Origin: Diphasiastrum complanatum
Lineage: Eukaryota; Streptophyta; Lycopodiopsida; Lycopodiales; Lycopodiaceae
NCBI GenBank assembly: GCA_029204225.1
Contig: CM055102.1
Location: forward strand, 49,487,044-49,551,043
DNA: 64,000 nt
Direction: 5' to 3'
A program made the position numbers and the translations under genes. Within the stretch, counting starts at the first letter, position 1, and each line of letters begins with the position of its first letter. Under the pieces are notes generated by a model. It was not told the DNA's origin. It ran no database searches and saw nothing but the letters and a program-made list of their open reading frames with translations. Shown here one piece after another: positions 31,376 to 42,849 of this stretch.

Positions 31376-34300
31376 GCTGAAGGAACATTTGAGTGCAGAT
31401 CCAGATATTAAGGTGGAAACTAGTGATTCATCCAGTGATTTTTTTTTTTTCTCAAAGCTATCCAAGTTTTGTTGTTTTAGTAGGAGTTCTATTCAAAGAA
31501 CAATCTATTGATCATTTACTTGCTTATTGATGATTTATTTGCTTAGTTTATATTCCATGAAATTAAGTGCACAATTTTGCTTGAAGCGGTTGCTTCTGGT
31601 GTCTGATTCATGTCTTTCTCACTTGCATGAAGGAAATTTTGTGCCATTTCGATAAAAGGTGTAGTTGTGATTTTCAGCCTCCCATTTTTGCTTAGTAGTT
31701 GCTTTTCATGAAGAATCCCATCACAGGATTCTATTAATGAAAGAGTACTAACAACCTAAACCTTGAGTTTCCAAGTGTTGTCATCGATAGGCCCGCCACC
31801 CTCTGCAATGTGGTTTTGCTAATTGAAGTCCATAATAAAGCTAACCCTAAAACAACTCAAGTATCGATCGAATGTACGATTAACCTTGAATGAAATGTAA
31901 ATGTGTTGATAAAATGAATACAATATGAAAATCTCGTAATAGTTGTTGAAGTGAACAACCACACTAGACTGAATGGTACAATTTGTAAGAATTGGAATGG
32001 AAACTGGCATTTTATTTTTATAAATGATCAATGTCCCAACTGCCCAAATAATATAGTCAACTCTATCCCATTGTCAACCTGGGCCAAAGGAGCTTCCCAA
32101 AAATGATTGTTAACTCTCCCCCTCTTAAAGTTAAGGTTCTGAAAGTAAAGTAGTCGTAGATGCAAGTTCCAAAATGATTTAGGGATATTAGATGCAAGTT
32201 CCATAATGGTTTAGGGATCAGGGAGGGTTTTGGATCTGAACGTTGCCAAACAGTGTGTTGGGGTGGAAAACATTTTAGAATGTACAAAAAAATCCAAAAA
32301 TGCAACTTTATGTCAATTTGCCAATGTTCATGTTTCTTTTGGATGATTGTTTTAACTTTTTTTTCATAAGGCTTTTACCCATTTTGCATAGATTTATATG
32401 ATCTGTTTTAAGAGCCCTTGAAGGGTGCTACTTGATGGGATGAATATGACCTAGAATAGCTTAACTATGTCCCACTGCTTAGCCTCTCATCCTTTATGCT
32501 TCAGTGTCGAAATAAAGCTCTTATTTTAAGCCTCGTCCGATCTCGCCCAACATGCCTTAGATATTTTGCTTATTGCATACAAGACCTTGAATTCTTCCTT
32601 ATGTAGTAGCGTCTTGCATTAAACCTCTACTTTTTAGAAGTTTTTTAAATACGAGACAATTGGATTGAGATTCATATAATTCCTTCTAGTGTAGAACCAG
32701 GTTCTGAAGGACTGTTTAAGTTGTATGAATTCATACTTCCATTTCAGTTTCTGAATATAGCTCAGAATCAATTGATGTTTTCAACTGATTAAGCGGAATT
32801 TAAATTTCATGAGCCCAAATTATTATCTCTATTTGATAGTTAATTATTGAGAGTAATGTTTCTATCACTCGGGATAAGATATCTTATGATTTTCAAGAAA
32901 AAGTCCGGTTTGTAATAGTATTGAATACTCATTACTAACTTTTTCAAATCTTCGATATCTTATATGTTGTCTTTTGAGAAATGTTTAATCGAAATTATGG
33001 AATTTCTTTTAAAAGGGAGGGGGGAAAATATAGGAATAAGACGTTCATGGGATCAACCTGTTGCATAGTTTGTGTGCAATGGTGGAACTATCCAGTGGAA
33101 TAGAGAAAATCTTTAGTGATTGACTAGAGTAGTTATGGGAGTTTCGAGCTATGAGATATTCATGAATATGGGAAGTAGTGGTAAAGATTAAATTAAGGTT
33201 CACTGAGTGGCACCTAATCTTGGTTTGTGCACTAAAATCTGAAGTAGGTTGATTGGTTGAAGGAATTTTGTTGGTAAAAGTATGATGGCTGGAAAACTTG
33301 TGATGTGGAATTATTCACTTCAAAGATTTCCCAGATATGTTATTTACTCAAGAGAAATAGAATCTTATGTGGCTGAGTTATAAGATTCTCAGTGAGTTAT
33401 GTGAGTAGCATATGCGGATTTTAGAGAAATCTACCAGATAATGACATATGTGTTTATGTACTGGGTCATAGTGAGATTATTCTCATATGTGCATGATTAA
33501 TTTTGTCTGGATCTATTATGTATTCCTGGATACTAAGGTTATTTGGTGCACTTAACGTAGTCATTGAACATAGATATATGATCAAGTATTGTGTTTGACA
33601 ATTACTTGTAGAGTTAAGAGATTTGTTGATAGATCTATTGGTTAACTTTAAAATGATTTGGATAAGGATCTAAATGTGGTGTTATACTAGTATAATTGAA
33701 TTCTTCACCTAGACATTTAAGATTTCTAGATCATGAGCAATTAATTTGAGTACTTGATTTACTCCTGTGGAAGTTAATTGGTAAAACGGACAGTGTGAAG
33801 AGAATTCACCAGAAACTATTTGTTTTGTGTGTATTGTAAGACACATAATATATGAGTCAGATTCATCATGAAATTGTGTGCATAGGATACTGAATTCTTG
33901 GATGATTATTTCTTAGTTGAGAAATAAACTTGATTCATTAATGACAGTATCCCTGTGAGCTCAATTGGATACTGGATCCTAATGGTCCCAAGAATGGTAA
34001 ACTGAATTTTGGGAATTCAACAGAACTTGTTCTCTAGATGTTCTTCTAGGAGATTGTATAAAATTTATATTGTTAAAGATGAATGTTATAAAGGTCTTTA
34101 ATTTTTGGTTGATTGTAGAATTTGAAACTCTTACTTTGATTAAGAATCGGTTTGAAAAAATATTCTTGGAATCCAGTGATTATCCTTGTAGAAAATATTT
34201 CAAAATGATTCTTATATTTTTTGAGTTGTATGTTGTACATATACTCCTGTATCTTTCAATGAGTAAGTATGGTTTTGAGATCCTATAAATTATGATTGAC

Positions 34301-34558
34301 AAATCATAAGATTCTAAATGTTTATGTGAGGATTCTTAAGATATTGAGTAATTCTTGATCAATTAGGTGTGTCAAAAATTTAGATCTGTTATTTGAATTC
34401 AAAATTTCTTTACTCCAGTACATACTTGAGAATATGTGGATCTCATAGGCATTTTCATTAAGTAATTGCTACTTATGAGGAATTTGCTTACCTTATAGAT
34501 GTAGTCTATAAGTGCTTGTGTGAAAAGTCCGGTCTATATCTCCAGATTTATAGGAGAC
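31376..34558. other. Unrecognised AT-rich stretch
   Basis: About 3.2 kb with no recognisable gene; ORFs stay under 90 codons. Because a gypsy-like polypurine tract and LTR lie downstream at 35.26 kb, it may be the decayed interior of an LTR element, but I see no surviving pol motif. A purine tract AAAAGGGAGGGGGGAAAA lies near 33010. Confidence 0.4.
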
Positions 34559-34886
34559 AGATAAATCTATTAAGATAGGGATAATTGCTGATTTCTTGCA
34601 TATGATGCTAGAAATGGGACTATTAACTCATTAGAGTAGCTTCAGTACTTTGATTTGAGTTATAACTATGTGAGACTTGATGGATCTCCTAGTGATTTTA
34701 GATGACTGAATTGTGGTATTTTAGATAAATCTATTAAGATACGGATAATTGCTGATTTCTTGCATATGATGCTAGAAATAGGGCTGTTAACTCATTAGAG
34801 TAGCTGCAGTACTTTGATTTGAGTTATAACTGTCTGAGACTTGATGGATCTCCTAGAGATTTTAGATGACTGAATTGTGGTATTCT
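34559..34886. repeat. 164-bp tandem duplication
   Basis: Two head-to-tail copies, 34559-34722 and 34723-34886, both starting AGATAAATCTATTAAGATA. They differ by only a few substitutions, for example TAACTATGTGAG versus TAACTGTCTGAG. Confidence 0.93.
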
Positions 34887-35273
34887 AGAATATTTGGATA
34901 TTCTAAGAATATTTGTACCAAGAAGCATTATTTTATGCAAGATATTGAAATGGAATTTCTATAGCTTTTGGATTTGATTTCTGAAATAACCCAGTGTTTC
35001 ATGTAATTGAAATTACATGAAGGTGATGAGTCTTTATTTTGGAGTAGATCGACCCATTTGGAAGATTTATTGCATAGTGTATCTTTGCGATTTGAGTTAG
35101 TATTCATGAGTAGAGGCAAGCAATTGAAGAATTGTTGCATCTCTGAGTACTTATTCAGATGGAAAAATCACACTAAAAATAATGGTTCATGGGTAAGATT
35201 TAAAAGCCTAAGGAATAGTTTCATGTTTTCTTTTTCTCATTTTGAGGATGGAACCTATTTAAGGGAGGAAGAA
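34887..35273 (+). other. 3' end of a decayed gypsy-like interior with polypurine tract
   Basis: Ends GAGGATGGAACCTATTTAAG followed by GGAGGAAGAA. The layout resembles the GAGGACGxxxCxTATTTAAG plus purine tract found before the 3' LTR of many plant gypsy elements. No protein motif survives. Confidence 0.5.
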
Positions 35274-35948
35274 TGTTACGGCCATATTCCGTTAAGGACA
35301 TGGAATAGTCCTAATATGGTAGACCGGCTCTCCAGTGTTTGAAATCATTGGTCATGCCTAGATTTTATTCCACGTCGAGGCCTACTGGTGACTAATGAGA
35401 GTCTCCTCTTGCTATCACATGGCATGGCTTGGGAGATCTAGGAGGATTCTCCAGGAGGGATCTAGAATTGGTTGGGTGGTTTTGCTCCATAGTTTCTCTT
35501 GTGTTTTCCTATCCTCATCTTACGGGTTTCCCCTAGTGGTCTTTACATAAATCCATAGGATATTTTTACAAGATGAAAGATATGATGAATTTCCTCTGAT
35601 TTGGGACATCATACACCCAATTTTGGAGTTGGGGGGCTTATGCACCAATATCTTGAAGTTTTGCTTGTTGAAAGACTCCATAAATGCAATTTTTGCATGA
35701 TTTGAGCTTATGATTGCTTGACAAACCTGATGGAAGCCTCTATTCCTCTTTTTAGAACCTTAGAAGAGTTATTGTAATCTCTGATTAGATGCATATTTGG
35801 CTAAAGTTGTATTTTTTAATATCTCACATTGTAAAAGTCGCCCTCCTATTGCAATTTCAATCAATTATAGCTTGAATGTGTGAAGCCTACATGGTAGGTT
35901 GACATAGAAACTATTTTCTAACCTCCTCTCAAGATATATTTTCTAACA
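35274..35948 (+). repeat. Probable gypsy 3' LTR (about 675 bp)
   Basis: Starts TGTTACGGCCATATTCC directly after the polypurine tract. The likely end is TTTTCTAACA at 35948, giving TGTTA...TAACA borders. No partner LTR is seen, so the right end is a guess. Confidence 0.5.
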
Positions 35949-36096
35949 TTAAAAGTCTCGCAGAAAGGCCTAAAGTCCTTTTATTAACTTTTAACTGATC
36001 AATCAAATAACTATGTGATCATTGGGTTGGACTTACACATGCAGGGTGCCAAATCCCTCTCACTTATTAACTAGGATTAGGGTTGCCTTGGGATCC
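35949..36096. other. Short unrecognised spacer
   Basis: No features seen between the probable LTR end and the minus-strand degenerate ORF. Confidence 0.4.
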
Positions 36097-36670
36097 TCAA
36101 ACCCTCCAACGATATCCCCCACCAAAACTGGTGGCGGTCCCACGACACCTGCAATATGTAGTTATTGGGGACTTTGATTGGCTTCGCACCGAATCTTGAT
36201 TAAATGATACTTCACTTTCTCCATAAAGTCGAGGCATGCAATATTGAAATCCAAATTGTGGGACGGGAAACAACAGTGGGCTTCGGCAATCCACTTGGAG
36301 GTTGTCATGAGGTGAAGTGGGATTTCCAAGAGCCTCCCATCATAGCCGCACGAAAGTAGAGACGAGCAACCGGCAACTGATCTTTGATTTGCTCTGAGGC
36401 CCTCGGCGTATTTGGATCAAATGCCAGAGGAGGGAGGCAATCGTCCCATTTGGTTGCCACTAACGCCAACAAAGTTAGATCTTTACCAAACATTGTCATT
36501 TGTCAGACTGTTGGATCTGGAGAGTGGACATGCTCTCTCTGATATGCTTGTAAAGCACGGTGGAAGTCCACTGAAATGGTCCAGCTGTAAGGCTGATGGA
36601 TGATTGGCCAATTGGACGTATAGATGGTGATATTGTCCATAGCCAACCCCAAATCTTTCCATTTATTTCT
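36097..36670 (-). pseudogene. Degenerate ORF of an unclassified family (downstream part, copy 1)
   Basis: Minus-strand frames give MTMFGKDLTLLALVATKWDD, LPPLAFDPNTP, then SEQIKDQLPVARLYFRAAMM. The ARLYFRAAMM block recurs as ARLYYKAAFM at 23.78 kb. It follows the TGA that closes the upstream part at 36671. Broken by stops and frameshifts. Function unknown. Confidence 0.4.
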
Positions 36671-38299
36671 TCACGACATTGGCACGTAATAGGGATCTAC
36701 CCGCAACTGGCGAGGGCTGGCGACGTAACTCCTAATTGATTCTAGAGTTTTCTCAAAAATCGTGATTCTCCATGCCGGCTGCTCTCCCAGTGCAAGTATT
36801 TTGTCCAACTCTCTACCGGCCTCGATCTCGGAGGTCTTAAATTTCAGAACCTATCCACCATGCAAGGACTCATGCGGATGTTGCTTTAAGAAGGTCTGGA
36901 TCTGGTCTCGACGCTGATGGGCCTTCTGAATAGAGGTCTTGTCCTTGATGAGGATGGACCCGTTTGTACTGCCGGTATGGTTGTCGGTTGATCTGTTATA
37001 TCTGGAGCCCCCCCCTGGTCCATGCTCGAATGAATCTTTGTATCCATTGGTACAGCTTCTTGGCGCGAGGGGGAGAATTGTGGCATGTGGAATAGGTGAC
37101 ATGGTCTCTTCTTCTTCAAAAATATCCTCCTCTTCAAACCCTTCAGGCATTGTGGCATCGAACTGTTTTGGTGATTTTACAGCTGTGTCGACCCGAAGTG
37201 TGGTTGGGCTACCTTGTGTGTGAGGTTGATGGCTGGCATCTTCGACACCAACAGTAGATTCATGGATATGTCTGAATTATCTTCCAAGGGATTGAGGTTC
37301 AAAGGACGCTGGGCTCTAGGGCATTTCAAAGATTTCGGTGGCTCCAAGGGGGTCGGAATAATCAAACATATCCATAAAGAACTGTGTGTTGGGTGAGGTG
37401 GCTTCAGTGTGCGGGGGTGAGGCGGCCTGGGCAGCTGTGATGGGAATGGTAGGCCCAATGGTCACAGACTGTCTTTGTATGGGAGCAGAGGCGAGACAAG
37501 CATCAGAGGCTAGGGGGATGGGAAGTTCAGTGCGAACAACAGTAGGGGGTGGAAGCGCAGCTGACAAGGTATGCCTAGTGCAACGTCATGACGTGGAAGG
37601 CGAGTCAGTAATTACGATCTCCCTGCGTGGATGACGACAACTATGAGAGCTTGAGGCCTGATGGGATGATTTTGTCGATGCTTCTTCGTAGACCAAAAGC
37701 ACAGAATCCAGGTGGAAGCCATGGATTCTGTTTTCTAAGTGAGAAACGGCTAAAAGGGACAATAAAGAGCCAGCAACGAACTGCTGCTTAGTATTGGCCT
37801 TAATAGCTCGTTTGAGCTCACTAGAAATAGTCTTGAACCAATTATATGGTTCAAGAGGGTCTTTGGCCAACTTAGTGTGGGATTCCACTATCCTATGAAG
37901 AAATTGAGATGTGATGCGGTCTTTCTTGATGTTGCCAACCATCGGAAAATTATTCAATAGCTGGGCAGCTGCGTGCATGAAAGGCTCAGTGATGGCTTTC
38001 AAAAGGTAGCCATCATTGGTCCAGTGTAGATCGTTGGTGAGGTCAATAAATGGCTTGATGGCCTGTTTGGCATGCTTGTGATTGGGTGAGGCCTGCGTAC
38101 CAGATGATATTCCTAGGGCTGCAAGGGCGGCCTCAGTGATGCACACTTTGTGTGTGGCTTCTTGGAAAGTGATATAGAATTTGGATTTCTCTTCCTTCCA
38201 TGTACCGAAGGCAAGAGTGATGAAATCCATATTGATACGACCCGAAAAGGCTCTCTCATGAATACCCATTGCAGTGAGTAGAGGCTCTACAAGGGTCAT
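36671..38299 (-). pseudogene. Degenerate ORF of an unclassified family (copy 1), possible extra ORF of the gypsy element
   Basis: The best preserved part, 37586-38299, is open for 237 codons: MTLVEPLLTAMGIHERAFSG, FYITFQEATHKVCITEAALA, FMHAAAQLLNNFPMVGN, YNWFKTISSELKRAI, SLLSLLAVSHLENRIHGF and a Ser/His-rich tail. Further on come a Pro/Ala-rich part (PPPTVVRTELPIPLA), an acidic block (EEEDIFEEEETMSP), and RVDPYYVPMS followed by TGA at 36671-36673. Stops and frameshifts separate these parts. It lies downstream of a Tat-like gypsy integrase in the same orientation. Tat and Athila elements are known to carry additional ORFs there, some with plant-mobile-domain proteins, so that is one possible identity. 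A separate element is equally possible. Confidence 0.5.
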
Positions 38300-38640
38300 T
38301 CACTGAGTGACCATGCTTGTGCTAGGAAGAATCACAATGTCCGTTGCAGATGAGACATCACGATGGATAGTATAGCGCAGAGACTGAGAAGTATTGGCAG
38401 AAGACATGATGACCCAAAAGGAATTATAAGCGCGTGAAAGTGTATCAAAAGGCAATGCAGGAAATTTGGAAGGCTTTGGTCGCAAGAAAAATTTGCAAGA
38501 GCTTTGCTAGCACAAGTGAGGAATGAATCGAATTCAGCCAACTTATAGGTGAATTTGGTGGGTCCATTACACTGAATAGTAATTTGGCTGATCAGTTTTG
38601 AGCAAAAATTTGCAGACATGTGCAGTATTGTAAAAATAGG
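38300..38640 (-). other. Possible upstream coding remnants of the same ORF
   Basis: Minus-strand frames MRPKPSKFPALPFDTLSRAY and MSANFCSKLISQITIQCNGP lie directly upstream, in the same direction but different frames, with no recognised motif. They may be the original N-terminus. Confidence 0.3.
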
Positions 38641-38653
38641 CTATAAAAATCTC

Positions 38654-38994
38654 GGCGAAGGTTTCTAGGGATCTGAACCTATCAAGCGAACATTTTCCAG
38701 GGCTGACGAAGGATGAACCTTCGCCCAGGAGGGTCCTTTGCCCAGGTACTATCATAAATGCAATTTTTCACAATTTGAATCTATGGACAACCTGATTTTG
38801 ACATTTTAAGATCATCTAGCAGGTCGGCGAAGGTTCATAATGAGGTTATGATGCTCGACAAAGGTTCCTAAAATGGCATATCAATGAACATTCGCATGAC
38901 TCAAAAATTGGATTTTCTCTTGTCAGGAACCTTTGCCCACCTCAATTCAGATAGATAAAGGGTGGATGTACAGTCTGAGAGCTCAGCGAAGGTT
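38654..38994 (-). repeat. Degenerate ~165-bp repeat with internal inverted motif
   Basis: GCGAAGGTT-like words occur near 38655, 38827 and 38986 (spacing about 172 and 159), with reversed AACCTTCGCC, AACATTCGC and AACCTTTGCC at 38716, 38887 and 38928. The design matches the 18.2-18.7-kb array, whose word is GCGAGAGTT. It lies between the gypsy integrase and the minus-strand ORF. Confidence 0.65.
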
Positions 38995-39239
38995 TCTGGT
39001 ACTATATTAGGCCAAATCTGCCCAAATTAGTGATTTTATAAGTCATTGTCCATAAAAAATACTATGTTTCCTTTTTCTTATGTTGATGACTTCCTGACTT
39101 TTGCTCATCAGTCTTTCCTTATTTGTTTGATTTTTTTTTTTAACTTTCTTTTTCCAAAAAAATCAGCAAATTAAATACTGAAAACAAAAAATTGAAAACC
39201 AAATAAAATAAAAAAATATATTGAGATTAGGCTTGCTGA
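38995..39239. other. AT-rich spacer after gypsy pol
   Basis: Contains T- and A-homopolymer runs around 39120-39230 and no coding sequence. Confidence 0.4.
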
Positions 39240-42200
39240 ACTGGCGGAGCAGGCTGCCAAAACTTGTGTAATCGGTTGCCATTTACCGGAGTATCGAATC
39301 GTCTTCCATCCAAGTGCTCAAGAATTACTGCGCCATAGTTAAGGATTTCCTTCACTTTATACGGGCCTTCACCCGATAAACTTCAGCTTGGTTTTGTACA
39401 TCAATGCAAGATTTCCTGCTTTCAAATCTTTTTTGTGCAATCGACGATCGTGCCATGCCTTCGGCGGGCTTTATCTGCTCCTAAGACATGAACTGCCATC
39501 AATCAGGTTTCACATAATTTGTGCAACGCTTCATGACGAAGTTGTAAAGACATATCATCATTCAATTGTTCTGTGCCGGCTATGCATAAAGATGGGATTA
39601 AAAATTCAATTGGCATAACATCATCTTGACCATAAACCAGTTGAAAAGGTGTCTGATTTGTACTATTTTTGTAAGCTGTTCTGAATGCCCATAATGCTGC
39701 ATACAGTTTATGTTCCCAATCGGACCGACTTGCTTCAACTGTCTTTGTCAAAATGGTGCAGAGAATCTTATTGGAAGATTCAGCTTGGCCATTCTCTCTG
39801 GGATAGTAGGGAGTACTAAATCTGTGTATAACGAAAAAATCTTTCAGCAAACACTTTATTGTTTGATTACAACAAAGTGTGTACCCCGGTCACTGACAAT
39901 TTTGACTGGACATCCAAATCTTCATATAGAAACTTGGCCGTAGATTTCGCATCAACCACTTTGACAGCTTTGGCTTCAACCCACTTGGTCATATAATTAG
40001 TTGCGATGATAATGTATCGAGCCTGAGATCCTTGCGCGACAAGATGAATAGGACCAACATAATCCAGTCTCCATTTTTCAAACGGTGCTTGCAATAAAAA
40101 TGGATGCAAGGGTTCATAATTCTGTCGAGTAGGCCGTTGTGCTCGTTGGCAAACATCACATGTCTGAATAAAATTTTTTTGTGTCCTTATGAAGCGTAGG
40201 CCACCAACAACCGGATTGCAAAAGTTTGCGAACAATAATATATGTAGAGAAGTGTCCTCCACCCATGCCATCATGTGAAAACATGATTAAATCTGGTACT
40301 TCATGTGGTAAAACACACCTTCGTAAAATATTATCTGATCCACGACTGTACAATTGTCCTGCAGTTAATTGATAAGGTTGAGCCTTATAAATCAATTGTC
40401 TCTTCTGTACTTTTGTCAAAGAGTCATTTGGTTGTCCTAGCATCAGGTACTCAACAATATTTGTCGCCCACTCAGGTACTGCTTCAACATAGAACAACGC
40501 AGCATCTGGCAGTTCATCATCCACTTCAGTATTAACTGGTGCAGATTCAATTTACGAAATGTGATCAGCTAGATAATGTTGCTTTCCCTTCCGAACCACA
40601 ATCCAAAAGTCAAATTCAGTCAATAATAATAACCGTCTTGCAATACATCCAGTAATGCATGTCTTGTTTACCAAGTAAAGTAACGGTTGATGATCCGTAT
40701 AAAATGCAAAGTGCGTTTCCATGAGGTAGTGACAAAATTTCCGAACAGAAAAAATCATGGCTAGCGTTTCCCGTTCTGTTGTTGAATAATTCTTTTTTGG
40801 ATTTGTAAGCTGTCTACTTGCAAATTGTATGGGATAATCCTTCTTGTAGTCACATGGCTGCGTCAAAACTGATACAATGGCATATTTTGAGACATCCGTA
40901 TGAACATGAAACTCTATTGTCCAATCTGGAGAATGCAATATTGGTGCTGAAGTTAATGTTTTTTTTAACTTTTCAAAGGCTTCTAACGCCTCTACTATCC
41001 AAATAGGAACAATAGTTAGTTTGTATATAGGTTGTACTAAATCCGCAAAGAAGATAATAAAATTTCGATAGTAGTTTGCATGACCCATAAACACATAAAC
41101 TCCTCAAATTGTTGTTGGCGGTGGCAATTCCACAATGACTTTGATCTTAGAATAATCTGTGGCAATACCATGTCTTGATATCACATGTCCAAGCACAACT
41201 TCGTGCGAAACCCATATCTGTTATTTTTCCGGATTTAGAGAAATCTGAATTTGCGGCATCTTTCAAATACTTTCTCCAATCGATCCAGGTGGTCTGTATC
41301 TGTACTACGAACTCCCAAGTCGTCCAAGTAAATTTCAAGAAATTTATGTAGATAATCTTTAAAAGCAAATTGCATTACTCTTTGGAATGAACTTGGTGCA
41401 TTACAGAGTCCAAACGACATTACTTTGTAAGCATAGGTGTCCCATTTTTACTCCAGCAAGGCGATCCAAAATGCTTTCAGTAAAAGACAACGGAAAGTGA
41501 TCCTTCTGTGTCACTTTATTTAATGCTTTGAGATTCACACAAATCCTCAATTTTCTATTTTTCTTAGGATCAATGACAATCGGTGAAATCCATTTAGTGT
41601 GCTCGATCTCATAAATGAGATCGGCGTCAAGCAATCTCTCAAGTTATTTCTTTATCAGATCTGCCACATTAGGATTACAGCGATAGAACTTTGTAACCTT
41701 TGAAATTGCATCAGGTACTAAAGGTATGGTATGTTCAATCACTGATGTCGGAATACCCTTCAAATCTTGATAAGTCCATGCAAAGCAATCTTGATACTTA
41801 ATAAGTAACAAGCGGAGTGCTTGATACTGTTCAGGAGTAAGTTGTAATCCCACTTGTACAATCTTTTCCGGTTCTCCTGGTTTGGCAAGATTCATTGGCT
41901 GCGTCCTAGTTGGGCCATCGTAAACCTCTTTAGATTTTGGTATGTATTCTTCAGGTTCACGCTGTGCTTTAGGTAACATAATAACCACATCATCAAGTGT
42001 ATAACAATTAAAATGCTTTGGCATATCATGTTGGACTACATTTGCTTGTTCTTTTTCGAAAGGACTTGTCTTGGATCTTCGTTTAGCCTTCTTAGCAGGA
42101 GCTGATCGTGGAGGTGATGACTTTCAAGATGATAATTCTTTCTTCACAGGTGAAGACTTCCTAGATGATGATGTCTTGCTGGAAGTCTGACTTGAAGAAT

Positions 42201-42375
42201 CATTCTTGACTTTTCCTTTACCTTTATCCAATAGAGGTGGCACTTCCTTTGAATCAATCTTCCGAGAGGGATTTTTCCATTTCAGGACCATATTGTAATG
42301 GTGCTTAGCTTGTTTCTTCGTCATCGAACCTGTGATCTTGTTTCCCTTCAATATAACTACTTTGTGCGATTTGAT
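39240..42375 (-). pseudogene. Ty3/gypsy pol (Tat/Athila-like), degenerate
   Basis: Minus strand, right to left: Lys/Ser-rich linker; reverse transcriptase start (YQDCFAWTYQDLKGIP near 41770), KWISPIVIDPKKNRKLRICV near 41590, FGLCNAPSSFQRVM and the YLDD active site near 41320; RNase H (FHVHTDVSKYAIVSVLTQPC, FASRQLTNPKKNYST, FYTDHQPLLYL, 40552-41094); integrase zinc finger (GGGHFSTYIIVRKLL, CDVCQRAQRPTR), core (RLDYVGPIHL, YIIIATNYMTKWVEAKAV, FSTPYYPRENGQAESSN) and C-terminus GPYKVKEILNYGAVILEHLD and NGNRLHKFW near 39270. The NGxRLKxF-type ending is typical of Tat/Athila. Several frameshifts and stops. The right end is cut at about 42375 by a copia LTR. Confidence 0.9.
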
Positions 42376-42638
42376 TGTCAGTCGAGCATAGTCTAGCTCT
42401 TCGCGAATCATTCGCGATAGATAATTTGTCTTGCAATTTGCAACAAATTATTCATCTAGCGCTTCATCCATTAAATGTTTGGCTATATAATCTAGAATGA
42501 CTTTGATTCCTACCACTAAAGTTCTCTTCATTCTGAAATGCGTAGTCATGATTACAGAGAGAGTCAAATAATTCATTCCGCTGCGCACGAATATTTTCTG
42601 TTCGAGTTCGTTTCTCATTCGTGTTCGTCATTTATTCT

Positions 42639-42697
<59 letters not shown>

Positions 42698-42698
42698 A
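42376..42698 (+). repeat. E2b copia 5' LTR, truncated
   Basis: Corresponds to the last third of the LTR at 52925-53761 (CAGTCGAGCATAGTCTAGCTC, AACAAATTATTCATCTAGCG, GTTCGAGTTCGTTTCTC). It begins abruptly against gypsy sequence and ends TCCAACA at 42698. The end is occupied by a (CT)24 run. Confidence 0.88.
42645..42693. repeat. (CT)24 microsatellite inside LTR end
   Basis: Perfect CT repeats that end five bases before the LTR border. The partner 3' LTR has a much shorter run at 53735-53756, and the related E2 LTRs only have CTCTCTTTCCTCTCCC. Confidence 0.95.
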
Positions 42699-42710
42699 TG
42701 GTATCAGAGC
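42699..42710 (+). other. E2b PBS (tRNA-iMet)
   Basis: A perfect TGGTATCAGAGC directly after the LTR end CCAACA. Confidence 0.93.
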
Positions 42711-42849
42711 TATTTTCATAGCTTGATTAGCTTCCACAGTACAAGACTCTACTAGCTGATAGAGTAATTGTTTTCTTGTTCTATAAATATCAGATTTTCA
42801 TACTTAAGTCACTCATAATTTCTCCTATCACTTAGACTAATTCTTCCAC

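Noticed and set aside
30800-31465. Minus-strand ORFs rich in Phe and Ser
   Set aside because: Produced by the A-rich minisatellite; no independent protein signal.
32110-32130. Minus-strand polypurine tract and LTR start (AAGAGGGGGAGAG before TTAACA)
   Set aside because: Resembles a gypsy 3' junction, but no LTR border, partner or protein motif supports it.
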